Assembly (NCBI RefSeq): GCF_007992075.1
Contig: NZ_BJZO01000005.1
Coordinates: forward strand, 1-64,000
Direction: 5' to 3'
From: Pararhodospirillum oryzae
Lineage (GTDB): Bacteria; Pseudomonadota; Alphaproteobacteria; Rhodospirillales; Rhodospirillaceae
DNA: 64,000 nucleotides
A program made the translations under genes and the position numbers. Positions 35,313 to 44,140 of this stretch are shown here, one piece after another. The notes under the pieces are model-generated. The model was given only the letters and a program-made list of their open reading frames with translations, ran no database searches and was not told the origin of the DNA. Each line of letters starts with the position of its first letter. The stretch's first letter is position 1.

Positions 35313-35819
35313 TCAGTCCCCGGAGATCTCTTGCGGCGTCTCGAAGCCCGACAGCCAAGCCTTGAGGTCGGCGTCCAGGCGGGCGCGGGTGGGGGCGGGC
35401 AGGGCGGCCAGGAGGCGGTGCTGGGCCGCCACGTGGTCGGCGATCACGTGGTCAATCAGCGCGAATCCGGCCGGCGTCAGGGCGACCACCGAACCCCGGC
35501 CGTCCTCGGGATTGGGGCGGCGTTCGATCCATCCCGCCGCTTCCAGCCGGTCCAGGCGATGGGTCATGGTGCCCGAGGTGACCAGGGTCGACTCCACCAG
35601 GGCCGAGGGGCTGAGTGCGTGCGGTGGGCCGGCGCGGCGCAAGGTGGCCAGCACGTCGAAGCCGGCCGGGGTCAGGCCGTGCGCCTTGTGGACCCGGGCC
35701 ATGGCCTCCATCAGATGCTCGCGGATCCGTATCAGGCGCCCGATCACCCCCATCGGCCCGACATCAAGATCGGGCCGCTCCCGGTGCCATTGGTCCAAGA
35801 GGCGATCGACGGAATCCAT
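35313..35819 (-). CDS. MarR-family transcriptional regulator
   Basis: The 168-residue protein has the MarR winged-helix domain: AHGLTPAGFDVLATLRRAG, then LSPSALVESTLVTSGTMTHRLDRLEAAGWIERRPNPEDGRGSVVALTPAGFALID. It belongs to the DUF-like MarR group that pairs with DMT transporters. It is divergent from the EamA transporter at 35901, with a long double palindrome between them, and very likely represses both genes. The ligand is unknown. Confidence 0.92.
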   Translation of the reverse strand: MDSVDRLLDQWHRERPDLDVGPMGVIGRLIRIREHLMEAMARVHKAHGLTPAGFDVLATLRRAGPPHALSPSALVESTLVTSGTMTHRLDRLEAAGWIERRPNPEDGRGSVVALTPAGFALIDHVIADHVAAQHRLLAALPAPTRARLDADLKAWLSGFETPQEISGD

Positions 35820-35838
35820 GGCTCCAGGGGATAGCGCC

Positions 35839-35890
35839 CAACTCTCTTGACGTCAAGATTTCCTGAATTATCTTGATATCAAGAGAGTTG
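35839..35890. promoter_or_regulatory. Double-palindrome operator between marR-type and eamA-type genes
   Basis: Two 14-bp palindromes, TCTTGACGTCAAGA (35845-35858) and TCTTGATATCAAGA (35871-35884), differ only in the central two bases. Their centres are 26 bp apart. They are bracketed by CAACTC on the left and GAGTTG on the right, so the whole 52-bp block is one large dyad. It occupies most of the 81-bp gap between the divergent genes and overlaps where both promoters must be. This is the likely MarR operator. Confidence 0.75.
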
Positions 35891-35900
35891 GGAGGTTCCG

Positions 35901-36869
35901 ATGTCCAGGGCCGTGGATGCCTGTCTTGCCGCGCTGGCCCCTGTTGTGTGGGGGTCCACCTATATCGTCACCACGCAGATGCTGCCGCCGGGGTATCCCC
36001 TGACCACGGCGCTTCTGCGCGCCCTGCCGGCCGGCCTGCTGCTTTTGCTGCTTGCGCGCCGCCTGCCGCCCAGGGCGTGGCTGGGGCGCCTTTTGGTGCT
36101 GGGCGCCTTGAATTTCACCATCTTCTGGGCCGCGCTGTTCGTGGCCGCCGCCCGCCTGCCCGGGGGCGTGGCGGCCACGGTGGGCGCGGTCCAGCCGTTG
36201 ATGGTGCTGCTGCTGGCGCGGGCCTTGTTGGGCACGCCCATAAGCGCGCGCGGCCTGGGGGCGGCCGGGGTGGGCATCGCGGGGGTGGGCCTGCTGGTTC
36301 TCGGCCCCGGGGCCGGTCTGGATGCGCTGGGGGTCGCGGCCGCTTTGGTGGGGGCCTTTTCCATGGCGTGCGGGGTCGTGCTGACCCGCAAGTGGCAACC
36401 TCCCGTGCCGGCGCTGACCTTCACCGCCTGGCAACTGTGCGCGGGCGGGATGTTGCTGGTGCCGCTGGCGCTGGCGCTGGAACCGCCGCTGCCGCCGCTG
36501 GACTCGGTCAATATCGCGGGGTTCGTGTGGCTGGGCGCGGTGGGCGCGGCCCTGACTTATTTTTTCTGGTTCCGGGGGATCGCGCGCCTGGGCCCCGGCG
36601 TCGTGACCGCGTTCGGCTTTCTCAGCCCCGTGAGCGCCGTGGTCCTGGGCTGGGTGTTTTTGGGCGAGATCCTGACGCCGTGGCAAGGGCTGGGGGCGCT
36701 CATCGTATTGGGATGCGTGGCGGTGGGCTCCCGTCCGGTCCGGCCTCCAAAGCGGGGCCCCGTCCTTGCGGCGAAGGCCGTGCTTGCCCATGATGAGAGG
36801 GAAGAGGAAAACGGAGCCCGGCCATGCACGCCTTGTCGTTCGATACCCACGCCTCGGTCAAGCGCATGA
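35901..36869 (+). CDS. EamA/DMT-family transporter
   Basis: The 322-residue protein has ten predicted membrane helices in two EamA halves, beginning LAALAPVVWGSTYIVTTQMLPPG and with the typical end GFLSPVSAVVLGWVFLGEILTPWQGLGALIVLGCVAVGS. It belongs to the drug/metabolite transporter superfamily (RhaT/YdcZ-like exporters). A GGGAGG precedes the ATG. The hydrophilic tail from about residue 275 runs on past the start of the next gene, overlapping it by 46 bp. It is probably controlled by the divergent MarR protein. The substrate is unknown. Confidence 0.9.
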   Translation: MSRAVDACLAALAPVVWGSTYIVTTQMLPPGYPLTTALLRALPAGLLLLLLARRLPPRAWLGRLLVLGALNFTIFWAALFVAAARLPGGVAATVGAVQPLMVLLLARALLGTPISARGLGAAGVGIAGVGLLVLGPGAGLDALGVAAALVGAFSMACGVVLTRKWQPPVPALTFTAWQLCAGGMLLVPLALALEPPLPPLDSVNIAGFVWLGAVGAALTYFFWFRGIARLGPGVVTAFGFLSPVSAVVLGWVFLGEILTPWQGLGALIVLGCVAVGSRPVRPPKRGPVLAAKAVLAHDEREEENGARPCTPCRSIPTPRSSA

Positions 36870-37579
36870 GAGCCGTCGGCCTGACCGAGGGGCAGGCCGA
36901 AACCTTGACCGACCTGTTGCGCGACGCCCAGGCCGCCGCCGTTGGCGACCTGGCCACCAAGGCCGACCTTGTGCCGCTTGCGACCGATGGTCAGGCGCTG
37001 AAGGCGGATGTTCAGAGCCTCAAGGGAGACGTGCAGGTCCTGAAAGAGGACGTCCGGGGCCTGAAGGCGGATGTCCAGGTTTTGAAGGCAGACGTGCAGG
37101 GCCTGAAGGAAGATGTTCAGGTCCTGAAAGAGGATGTTCGGGGCCTGAAGGCGGATGTTCAGGTTTTGAAGGCAGACATGCAGGGCCTGAAGGGAGACGT
37201 CCAGGCTCTGAAAGAGGATGTCCGGGGCCTGAAGGGGGCGTTGGAGGCCGTCGAAACAACGCTTCGATCAGAGATCAAGGGAGGGGCGGCAACCCTTCGA
37301 TCCGAAATCCGCGAGGTGGAGACAACCCTTCGATCCGAAATCCGCGAGGTGGAGACAACCCTTCGAGGCGAGATCCACGAGTTGGAGACAACGCTTCGCT
37401 CTGAAATTCATGGAGTCGAGACAACGCTTCGAGGCGAGATCCGCGACGTTGAAACCAGGTTGGAAGCCCGGATCAAAACCGAGATCGCCGACGCCAAGAC
37501 CGATCTCATGAAATGGATGGTCGCGACCATGCTGGTGCAGACCGGTCTGATCCTGGGGCTGATGAAGCTGTTTGCGTAG
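36824..37579 (+). CDS. DUF1640-like coiled-coil membrane protein with tandem heptads and hendecads
   Basis: The 251-residue protein starts with FDTHASVKRMRAVGLTEGQAE, the N-terminal signature of the DUF1640/CCDC90-like family. It ends with a single membrane helix (about 228-249). Between these, residues 59-135 are eleven perfect heptads of LKxDVxx type. Residues 143-219 are seven 11-residue repeats of VETTLRSEIRE type. Mitochondrial relatives (MCUR1/CCDC90) are coiled-coil membrane proteins; bacterial function is unknown. The gene overlaps the EamA gene by 46 bp. Its length probably varies between strains because the heptads form 84-bp DNA repeats. Confidence 0.85.
   Translation: MHALSFDTHASVKRMRAVGLTEGQAETLTDLLRDAQAAAVGDLATKADLVPLATDGQALKADVQSLKGDVQVLKEDVRGLKADVQVLKADVQGLKEDVQVLKEDVRGLKADVQVLKADMQGLKGDVQALKEDVRGLKGALEAVETTLRSEIKGGAATLRSEIREVETTLRSEIREVETTLRGEIHELETTLRSEIHGVETTLRGEIRDVETRLEARIKTEIADAKTDLMKWMVATMLVQTGLILGLMKLFA
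37019..37240 (+). repeat. 84-bp higher-order tandem repeat (four heptads per unit)
   Basis: Two full 84-bp units (37019-37102, 37103-37186) and a partial third (to about 37240) encode the heptad order V-G-V-G. The units differ only by scattered silent or conservative changes. The array is in frame inside the DUF1640-like gene. Confidence 0.8.
37250..37480 (+). repeat. Seven 33-bp hendecad-encoding repeats
   Basis: Seven consecutive 33-bp units encode 11-residue blocks of the form VETTLRSEIRE. Two central units are almost identical (GTGGAGACAACCCTTCGATC start). The spacing keeps frame and predicts an underwound coiled coil. Confidence 0.75.
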
Positions 37580-37624
37580 AATGAAGCCCCCCGGCGGCGG
37601 CGTCGCGGGGGGCGCACGGGCGGA

Positions 37625-38698
37625 TCAGGCCTCGTATTCCGAGAACACGCCCTGGCCGCCGGGGAACAGGCCGTGGGCGATGGGGCGCAGCCACACGGTT
37701 TGACCGGGTTCGGGGGCCGGGGCCGGAGCGGGCAGGGCGACTTCGACCGGGCCGTGATGCCCCCCCACGCTTACTTCGATGCGCAAGGCGTCCAGGCGGC
37801 GGCGGATGGCCTGGACCGTGCCCGGGATCGCGCCGTCGCTGTCGTCGGTGAAGCGGAAGTCGTGCGGGCGCACGTACAGGCGCGCCGGGCCGTCGGGGAC
37901 GGGAGGCGCCGGGGGCAAGGCCAGGGCGCGGTCGCCCAGCCAGGCGGTGCCCTCGCGCACCAGGACCGCCAGCATGTTGGTATCGCCCAGGAAGCCGTAC
38001 ACGAACGGGGTCGCGGGGCGCAGGCACAGATCCTCGGGCGTGCCAATCTGCTCGATGATGCCGTCGCGCATCACCACCACCCGGTCGGCCAGTTCCAGGG
38101 CTTCTTCCTGGTCGTGGGTGACGAACACGGTGGTATGGCCGGTTTCATCGTGCAAGGCGCGCAGCCAGCGGCGCAGGTCCTTGCGCACCTTGGCGTCCAG
38201 GGCGCCGAAGGGTTCGTCCAGCAGCAGCACCGCCGGATCAATGGCGAGCGCCCGGGCCAGGGCGACGCGCTGGCGTTGACCGCCCGACAACTGGGCCGGG
38301 AAGCGGTGGTGAAGCCCCCCCATCTGCACCAGCTCCAGCAGCTCGCGGGCGCGGGCCCGGCGCTGGGCGCGGGAAGGGCGCTGGCGGCCGCGTCGCACCG
38401 CGAGGCCAAAGGCGATGTTGTCTTCAACCGTCATGTGGCGGAACAAGGCGTAATGCTGGAACACGAAGCCCACGTTGCGCTCTTGCACCGGGGTATCGGC
38501 CATGTCGGCGCCGTTGAACAGGATCTGGCCGGCGTCGGGGCGTTCCAGACCGGCGATGACGCGCAGCAAGGTGGTCTTGCCCGATCCGGACGGGCCCAGC
38601 AGCGCGATCAGTTCCCCGTCGCCGATGGTCAGCTCGACGCCGCGCAGGGCCGGGAACTGGCCGAACTCCTTGTGGATGCCCTGAATGTCGATACGCAT
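37625..38698 (-). CDS. cysA: Sulfate/thiosulfate ABC transporter ATP-binding protein
   Basis: CysA of 357 residues has Walker A (GPSGSGKTT), Q-loop ([14 protein letters not shown]), signature (LSGGQRQR), Walker B ([12 protein letters not shown]) and switch His (FVTHD). A C-terminal TOBE-like region follows ([14 protein letters not shown]...[11 protein letters not shown]). It is the last gene of the sbp-cysT-cysW-cysA operon. It energises sulfate or thiosulfate uptake for cysteine synthesis. Confidence 0.95.
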   Translation of the reverse strand: MRIDIQGIHKEFGQFPALRGVELTIGDGELIALLGPSGSGKTTLLRVIAGLERPDAGQILFNGADMADTPVQERNVGFVFQHYALFRHMTVEDNIAFGLAVRRGRQRPSRAQRRARARELLELVQMGGLHHRFPAQLSGGQRQRVALARALAIDPAVLLLDEPFGALDAKVRKDLRRWLRALHDETGHTTVFVTHDQEEALELADRVVVMRDGIIEQIGTPEDLCLRPATPFVYGFLGDTNMLAVLVREGTAWLGDRALALPPAPPVPDGPARLYVRPHDFRFTDDSDGAIPGTVQAIRRRLDALRIEVSVGGHHGPVEVALPAPAPAPEPGQTVWLRPIAHGLFPGGQGVFSEYEA

Positions 38699-38779
38699 GA
38701 AACAGCCTCTCCCGTGATCGGCGGGGCAGGGCGCGCGCCCTTTTCGGGGAGGGGCGCGCCAGCACGAAACAAAAACGAT

Positions 38780-39706
38780 TCAGTGGCCGCGCCGGGCCAT
38801 CAGGGCGTCGCCATAGCGCCATTCCAGCAAGGTTTTGAGAACCAGGGTCGCCAGGGCCAGCACGGCCAGCAAGGAGGCCACGGCGAACGCGGCCACGGTA
38901 TTGTATTCATTGTACAGGATCTCGACTTGCAGGGGCATGGTGTTGGTGAAGCCCCGGATCCGGCCCGAAACCACGGCCACCGCCCCGAATTCCCCCATGG
39001 CGCGGGCGTTGCACAACAACACGCCATACAGCAGGGCCCACTTTACATTGGGCAAGGTCACGCGCCAGAAGGTTTGCCAGCCACTGGCCCCCAGGGACAA
39101 GGCGGCTTCCTCGTCGCCGGTGCCTTGTTCTTGCATGAGCGGGATCAGTTCACGCGCGACAAAGGGGACGGTCACGAACATGGTCGCCAGCACGATGCCA
39201 GGCAGGGCAAAGACCACCTGAAGGTCGTGGGCCTGAAGGAACGGGCCCAGCACCCCATGCGCGCCATAGACCAGCACGTAGACGAGGCCGGCGATCACCG
39301 GCGAAATCGAAAACGGCAGGTCAATCACCGTGATGAACAGGCTCTTGCCCGGAAACTCGAACTTGGCGATGGCCCAGGCGGCGGCCAGCCCGAACAGGGC
39401 GTTCAAGGGCACGCTGAGCACCGCGACCAGAAGCGTGAGGCGGATGGCCGACAGGGCCTCGGGGTCGGTCAGGGCGGCGACGTAGCCGGGCAGGCCATCG
39501 GCCAGGGCCTCGGCGAACACGCTGATCAGCGGGGCCAGCAGCACCAGCAGCAAGAACAAGACGGCGCCGGCGATCAGCACGGCGCGGGTGGGCGCGGTTT
39601 CGGTGGTCGGCGGGTGCCAGCGGCCACGACGCCGCGAGGGAAAAGCCCGCGCGGCGGAAGGTCCGGGCGTCGGAGAAGCGGGGGCGGGGGGCATGGGATG
39701 ATCCAC
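38780..39706 (-). CDS. cysW: Sulfate ABC transporter permease CysW
   Basis: This permease has 308 residues with a Pro-rich cytoplasmic N-terminus of about 40 residues before six membrane helices. Diagnostic CysW sequence includes FALPGIVLATMFVTVPFVARELIPLMQEQGTGDEEAALSLGASGWQTFWRVTLPNVKWALLYGVLLCNARAMGEFGAVAVVSG. It starts two bases after cysT and is followed by cysA after about 80 bases. It partners CysT to form the channel. Confidence 0.95.
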   Translation of the reverse strand: MDHPMPPAPASPTPGPSAARAFPSRRRGRWHPPTTETAPTRAVLIAGAVLFLLLVLLAPLISVFAEALADGLPGYVAALTDPEALSAIRLTLLVAVLSVPLNALFGLAAAWAIAKFEFPGKSLFITVIDLPFSISPVIAGLVYVLVYGAHGVLGPFLQAHDLQVVFALPGIVLATMFVTVPFVARELIPLMQEQGTGDEEAALSLGASGWQTFWRVTLPNVKWALLYGVLLCNARAMGEFGAVAVVSGRIRGFTNTMPLQVEILYNEYNTVAAFAVASLLAVLALATLVLKTLLEWRYGDALMARRGH

Positions 39707-39708
39707 GG

Positions 39709-40584
39709 CTACACTCCTCCCAGGCGGCGCCGGCTCCAGGCCTGCAACAGATTGATGGCCAGCAGCAAGACGAAGGCAATCACCAGCATGACGACGGCCA
39801 GCGCCGTGGCACCCGCGTAGTTGTACTCGCCCAACTGGATGACAATGAGCAACGGCGCGATTTCGGTGCGGTAGGGCAGGTTGCCGGCGATGAAGATCAC
39901 CGAGCCGTATTCACCCACCGCGCGCGCGAAGGCCAGGGTGAACCCGGTGAGCAGGGCCGGGGCCAGCGCGGGCAGGACGACGCGGCGCAGGGTCTGCCAG
40001 CGGCTGGCGCCCAGGGTGGCGGCGGCTTCCTCCTGCCCCTTGTCCAGATCCTCCAGCACCGGCTGGACGGTGCGCACGACAAAGGGGAGGCCAATGAAGG
40101 TGAGCGCGACCACCACGCCCAGCCACGTATAGGCCACCTTGATCCCAAGCGGGGCCAGCAACCCGCCCAGGGGGCCGTTCACGGCGTACAGGCTGCTGAG
40201 CGCGATGCCCGCCACGGCGGTGGGCAGCGCGAACGGCAGGTCAACCACGGCATCAAGCAGGCGCCGGCCGGGGAAGCGGTAGCGCACCAGCACCCAGGCG
40301 GTGAGCGCCCCGAAGCCCACGTTGATGAAGGCCGCGACCAACGAGGCGCCAAACGACACCCGCAAGGCGGCGATGGTGCGCGGATGCGTGACCAGGGCCC
40401 AGAAGGCTTCGGGGGTCAGGCCGGCCGCGCGCAAGAACACGGCCGCCAGCGGCAGCAAGACCAGAAGCCCCAGATAGAACACGGCGAAGCCCAGCGTCAG
40501 GCCGAAACCCGGCAGGACACTGGGGCGTCGTCGCGGCCAAAGCCTCGCGAGGGGCCGCGACGACAAGGAAGCCTGCCCCGTCAT
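39709..40584 (-). CDS. cysT: Sulfate ABC transporter permease CysT
   Basis: This permease has 291 residues with six helices and the conserved [19 protein letters not shown] segment. Its EAA loop reads [47 protein letters not shown]. It overlaps the sbp stop by four bases and is followed by cysW, so the four genes are translationally coupled. It forms half of the sulfate channel. Confidence 0.95.
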   Translation of the reverse strand: MTGQASLSSRPLARLWPRRRPSVLPGFGLTLGFAVFYLGLLVLLPLAAVFLRAAGLTPEAFWALVTHPRTIAALRVSFGASLVAAFINVGFGALTAWVLVRYRFPGRRLLDAVVDLPFALPTAVAGIALSSLYAVNGPLGGLLAPLGIKVAYTWLGVVVALTFIGLPFVVRTVQPVLEDLDKGQEEAAATLGASRWQTLRRVVLPALAPALLTGFTLAFARAVGEYGSVIFIAGNLPYRTEIAPLLIVIQLGEYNYAGATALAVVMLVIAFVLLLAINLLQAWSRRRLGGV

Positions 40585-41618
40585 TGGCCAGGGGGCGCGG
40601 TGATCTGATCGAACAACCCGCCGTCGCCAAAGTGGCGGGCCTGGGCCTCGGGCCAGCCGCCGAACAGCGGGTCGTCGATGGTGATCAAGGTGGTGGCCGG
40701 GAAGCGGGCGATGTCCTGGGGCGCCGCGAAGTCGGGATGGCGCGGGCGGTAGTAGTGGCGCGCCGCCAGGGCCTGGCCCACCGGCGAATACAGGTAGGTC
40801 AGGTATTCGGTGGCCACCTCGGTGGTGCCGTGCTTTTCGGTGTTGCCCTCGACCACGGCCACGGTGGGTTCGGCCAGGATGCTGATCGACGGCACGACGA
40901 TTTCGTACTGATCCGGGCCCAGCTCGTTCAAGGCCAGGAAGGCCTCGTTTTCCCAGGCCAGCAGCACGTCGCCCAGGCCGCGCTTGGTGAAGGTGGTGGT
41001 GGCCCCGCGCGCCCCGGTGTCAAGCACCGGCACGTGACGATACAATTCGGCGATGTAGGCGCGGATTTTGTCCTCGTCGCCCCCGAACGTTTGCGCGGCC
41101 CAGGCCCAGGCGGCCAGGTGGTTCCAGCGCGCTCCCCCCGAGGTCTTGGGGTTGGGGGTGATGACCTCGACGCCCGGTCGGATCAGATCATCCCAGTCCT
41201 TGATCGCCTTGGGGTTGCCGGCGCGGACCAGGAACACGATGGTCGAGGTGTAGGGCGCCGAATGGTCGGGCAGGCGCGCCTGCCAGTCGGCCGGCACCTT
41301 GTCGGTGCGCTTGGCAATGGCGTCGATGTCCGAGGCCAGGGCCAGGGTCACCACGTCGGCTTCCAGGCCGTCGATCACGGCGCGGGCCTGGGCGCCCGAG
41401 CCGCCGTGCGACTGGCGGATCTCGATATCCTGCCCGGTTTTCTCTTTCCAGTGAGCAGCGAAAGCCAGGTTGTAATCCCGATACAGCTCGCGGGTCGGAT
41501 CGTAAGACACGTTGAGCAACGGCGCCTGGGCCAGGACGGGCGTCGCGGCCAGGACGGCGCCCCCCACCAGGGCAGCCCGCACCAGGGCCAGCGGAGTCAG
41601 GGTGCGAAACACGCGCAT
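40581..41618 (-). CDS. sbp: Sulfate-binding periplasmic protein
   Basis: The 345-residue precursor has a signal peptide ending in AATPVLAQA. The mature protein reads [52 protein letters not shown] and [19 protein letters not shown], all typical of Sbp/CysP. The ATG at 41618 has a GAGG Shine-Dalgarno six bases upstream; a longer frame to 41714 would overlap the promoter. It is the first gene of the sulfate operon. Confidence 0.95.
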   Translation of the reverse strand: MRVFRTLTPLALVRAALVGGAVLAATPVLAQAPLLNVSYDPTRELYRDYNLAFAAHWKEKTGQDIEIRQSHGGSGAQARAVIDGLEADVVTLALASDIDAIAKRTDKVPADWQARLPDHSAPYTSTIVFLVRAGNPKAIKDWDDLIRPGVEVITPNPKTSGGARWNHLAAWAWAAQTFGGDEDKIRAYIAELYRHVPVLDTGARGATTTFTKRGLGDVLLAWENEAFLALNELGPDQYEIVVPSISILAEPTVAVVEGNTEKHGTTEVATEYLTYLYSPVGQALAARHYYRPRHPDFAAPQDIARFPATTLITIDDPLFGGWPEAQARHFGDGGLFDQITAPPGQ

Positions 41619-41667
41619 GAGGCACCTCGGCTTGCATGAAAGGGGAAGGACGTTTTTGTCGATCAAA

Positions 41668-41696
41668 TCGATAGACTGATAGGGTTCTCCTGTCAA
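41668..41696 (-). promoter_or_regulatory. Sigma-70-type promoter of the sulfate operon
   Basis: On the minus strand TTGACA (41691-41696) and TATCGA (41668-41673) are 17 bases apart, placed 50 bases before the sbp start. The -35 is a perfect match. Nearby ATCGAT and GATCAAATCGAT motifs could be bound by a CysB-like regulator, but no such site is established. Confidence 0.6.
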
Positions 41697-41906
41697 GCGC
41701 TCCCTCGCTTTCAAGGGGAGGGAGCTGCCTCAATTTCGTCAAATTATAGCCAGGGAGTCCGGACGGAAAAGGCAAACCGGAATCGGTTTTGGGCAAGGCA
41801 GGGGAGCGCCCGGCGCAGGGGCGCCGTGCGGCTGGTGCAAGGGCAAGGACGAAGGGGGCGGGGGCTTGCTTGAGCCGGGCGGCTCAACGGGCCCTTCCAG
41901 GGTCTG
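41697..41906. other. Intergenic sequence upstream of the sulfate operon
   Basis: Together with the promoter to its left and the hairpin to its right, this is a gap of about 320 bases without a gene. It is GC-rich on the right and contains a short AT-rich patch (CAATTTCGTCAAATTATAG) on the left that may be an upstream promoter element. Nothing else is seen. Confidence 0.4.
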
Positions 41907-41934
41907 CCCCGGCGACCGCTTCCGGTCGCCGGGG
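41907..41934 (-). terminator. Terminator hairpin after the peptide-type binding-protein gene
   Basis: A perfect 12-bp stem, CCCCGGCGACCG (41907-41918) with CGGTCGCCGGGG (41923-41934) around CTTC, lies seven bases after the stop of the gene at 41942. There is no U-tract. Confidence 0.6.
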
Positions 41935-41941
41935 AGGAGGA

Positions 41942-43867
41942 TCATGGCGCGAGATCAACGCCGGTGAAGGTGGGGCCCCCAAACGGGGAAACGGTCCAGC
42001 CGGTGACCGAGCGGCGGATGGGCTGCACGATCAGGCTTTGGGTCAGGGGCAGCCAGGGCATCTGATCGGCCACCACCGCCATCGCGTCCCGATAGAGCCG
42101 GGCCCGCTCGGTGTCGGATCCCGCGATCCGGGCCTTGCGCACCAGGTCGTCGAAGGTTTTGTCGCACCAGCGCGCGACGTTGGTGCTGCCCACCGCCTCG
42201 CAGCCCAGCAACACCCCCAGGAAGTTGTCGGGGTCGCCGTTATCTCCGGTCCACCCCATCAAGACCACCTGCGGCTCGCCCGCGCGGACCCGCTTCAGGT
42301 AGTCGCCCCAGTCGGGCGACTCGACGCTGACCGAGACACCGGCGGCTTCCCAATCGGCGCGCAGGCGTTCCCCCACCCGCCGGGGCTGGGGGAACGCGGG
42401 GCGTTGCACCGGCATGACCCACACGCCAAGAGCCAGTTTTTGCACTCCCGCCTTGGTCAGGGCGGCATGAAGCGGGGTTTCGGGGCCCTCGGGTTCCGCA
42501 ATCGTCTCAGAAGGCGGGGCGGGGGGTGGCACGGCCTTGGGCGAGGAAGCCGGTTCCGGCGGCGAAGGCGGGCTGGCGGGGGGGGCTTCCACGGGCAGGG
42601 ACGCCGCCATCGCCTTGGGGGACGCAGCCCCTTGGGGCGTTCCCGGCTTGAGCGGCGCCGGCTTGGGGGCCAGGGGCGCCGGGTTCTCGGCGTTGGCGAC
42701 AGGGGGGGGCGGCGCGGGATCCTCGGCTAGTGCCGGGGCCGGTTCGGGGGCGGCGGCCTCGGCGGGGCCCGCTTGCGTCTGGCCTGTCGCGGGCTCGGGG
42801 AGAGGCTCGGGAGCGGCTTCCTCGGGGCTCGCGGGCGCCGCAGCCAGCCAAAGGGCATCGGGCAGGGGGCCCGTGGCCGCCAGAACGCTGAACGGGGGCT
42901 GGCTCGCCACCACCGCGTTGCGATCAACCAACTGGGCCAGGGCCCGGCGCACGGCCGGGTCGTTCAAGGGGGGCTTGGTGGTGTTGAAGGCCAGGTAGCC
43001 CAGCGACAGCCCCGGACCCTGGGCGAGTCGGACCGACCGGTCCAGCAGCAGGGTTTCCATGTCGGGTGGCGCCGGGGGGGCGATGACGTGGCAGGTTCCG
43101 GCCTGCAAGGCCTGGGCGCGCAGGGTCGAATCGGGAATGACCCGGATCATCACCCCGTCCAGGGGCGGGCGTCCGTCCCAGTAGGCTTCGTGAGCCTCGA
43201 AGCGCAAGGCGTCGTCCCGGGTCGTGCCGCGAAACACGAACGGCCCGGTGCCCACCGGCTCGCGGTCGAAAACGTCGGGGCTGCCGGCCTTGAGCAGCGC
43301 CTGGCCATATTCGGCCGACTGGATGGCGGCAAACGCCAGCGCCAAGGTGGCGGGAAGGGGGGCCCAGGGCCGGGTCAGGCTCAGGCGGACCGTGTGATCA
43401 TCCACCTTTTCGATGCGGTCGAGGAGATCGGGCAGTCCGAGGGCGGCGAAGGTTTCGTACACGCCGCCCGAGAGCGCATGATAGGGGTGGTCGTCGCGCC
43501 ACTGCCGGCCCAGGGACCACACCACGTCCTCGGCGTTGAGGGGGCGCGAGGGCCGGAAGCGTTCGGTGGTGTGAAAGGCCACGTCGGAGCGCAGGAAGAA
43601 GGTGTAGGTCTTGCCGTCGGCCGAGACCTCCCAGCGTTCCGCCAGGGCGGGCTCGACCTGGGTGGTGCCGGGACGAAAACGGGTCAGCCCTTCAAACACC
43701 GTGCGCCCGAAGGCATCGCGGGTCGCGGGGGCGGTCGAGAGGGCCGGGTTGTATCCTTCGGTCGGACGGTCGGCGCAATAGACCAGGGTCCTGGCCAGGG
43801 CCGGCTCCGCCATCACAAGCGAAGCCATGGCTCCCATGCCCGCGAGAAGGCGACGCCAGGTGTTCAT
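41942..43867 (-). CDS. Family 5 (peptide/DppA-type) substrate-binding protein with Pro/Ala insertion
   Basis: The 641-residue periplasmic protein has a signal peptide ending PALA-RTL. The family 5 fold is shown by LVYCADRPTEGYNPALSTAPATRDAFGRTVFEGLTRF, then AEDVVWSLGRQW and EPVGTGPFVFRGTTRDD, and LAFNTTKPPLNDPAVRRALAQLVDRNAV. Near residue 342 the fold is interrupted by about 120 residues of Pro/Ala/Glu-rich low complexity (to about 462). It then resumes with LHAALTKAGVQKLALGVWVMPVQR and the standard C-terminal lobe (VVLMGWTGDNGDPDNFLG). The insert lies where other members have the short loop before the ALLKEAG helix. No permease or ATPase genes adjoin it. The substrate is probably a peptide or opine. 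Confidence 0.88.
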   Translation of the reverse strand: MNTWRRLLAGMGAMASLVMAEPALARTLVYCADRPTEGYNPALSTAPATRDAFGRTVFEGLTRFRPGTTQVEPALAERWEVSADGKTYTFFLRSDVAFHTTERFRPSRPLNAEDVVWSLGRQWRDDHPYHALSGGVYETFAALGLPDLLDRIEKVDDHTVRLSLTRPWAPLPATLALAFAAIQSAEYGQALLKAGSPDVFDREPVGTGPFVFRGTTRDDALRFEAHEAYWDGRPPLDGVMIRVIPDSTLRAQALQAGTCHVIAPPAPPDMETLLLDRSVRLAQGPGLSLGYLAFNTTKPPLNDPAVRRALAQLVDRNAVVASQPPFSVLAATGPLPDALWLAAAPASPEEAAPEPLPEPATGQTQAGPAEAAAPEPAPALAEDPAPPPPVANAENPAPLAPKPAPLKPGTPQGAASPKAMAASLPVEAPPASPPSPPEPASSPKAVPPPAPPSETIAEPEGPETPLHAALTKAGVQKLALGVWVMPVQRPAFPQPRRVGERLRADWEAAGVSVSVESPDWGDYLKRVRAGEPQVVLMGWTGDNGDPDNFLGVLLGCEAVGSTNVARWCDKTFDDLVRKARIAGSDTERARLYRDAMAVVADQMPWLPLTQSLIVQPIRRSVTGWTVSPFGGPTFTGVDLAP

Positions 43868-44087
43868 GAGTGTCTCTCCCGCCGGCTGTCCCGGGCGTGG
43901 GGGCGGGGCCCCGTGCCCTTTGGGGAAGACCGGTCTTCCAAGGCGAAACCCGCGAAAAAGGGGAAGCCGCCGTTTGAAGGGCTCAACTGGGAACGGAATA
44001 CGGCAGCGCGTCCTGGTCTTGTCTCGGTGACGAGGGGCGCGCGCCGAAGTCTATCCGCTTCAGGGGGAGACGGATAGATCCCTCTGT

Positions 44088-44140
44088 TTAAATTGGTCTT
44101 TTCGGGGAAAGCGGTACCCACTTTCCCCCGACAAACTCTA
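44088..44140. repeat. Intergenic repeat supplying the motB stop
   Basis: TTTAAATTGGTCTTTTCGGGGAAAGCGG then TACCCACTTTCCCCCGACAAACTCTAG matches the right part of the elements at 4662 and 10346. The CTA at 44138-44140 is the TAG stop of motB. Confidence 0.65.

Noticed and set aside
37019-37480. Regular repeats considered as a CRISPR array
   Set aside because: The units are contiguous with no unique spacers, keep the reading frame, and encode coiled-coil heptads and hendecads.
37673-39820. Very long open frame on the plus strand opposite cysA-cysW
   Set aside because: It is antisense to two clear transporter genes, is Gly/Gln/His/Arg-rich, and has no domain. Long antisense frames are expected in DNA this rich in G+C.
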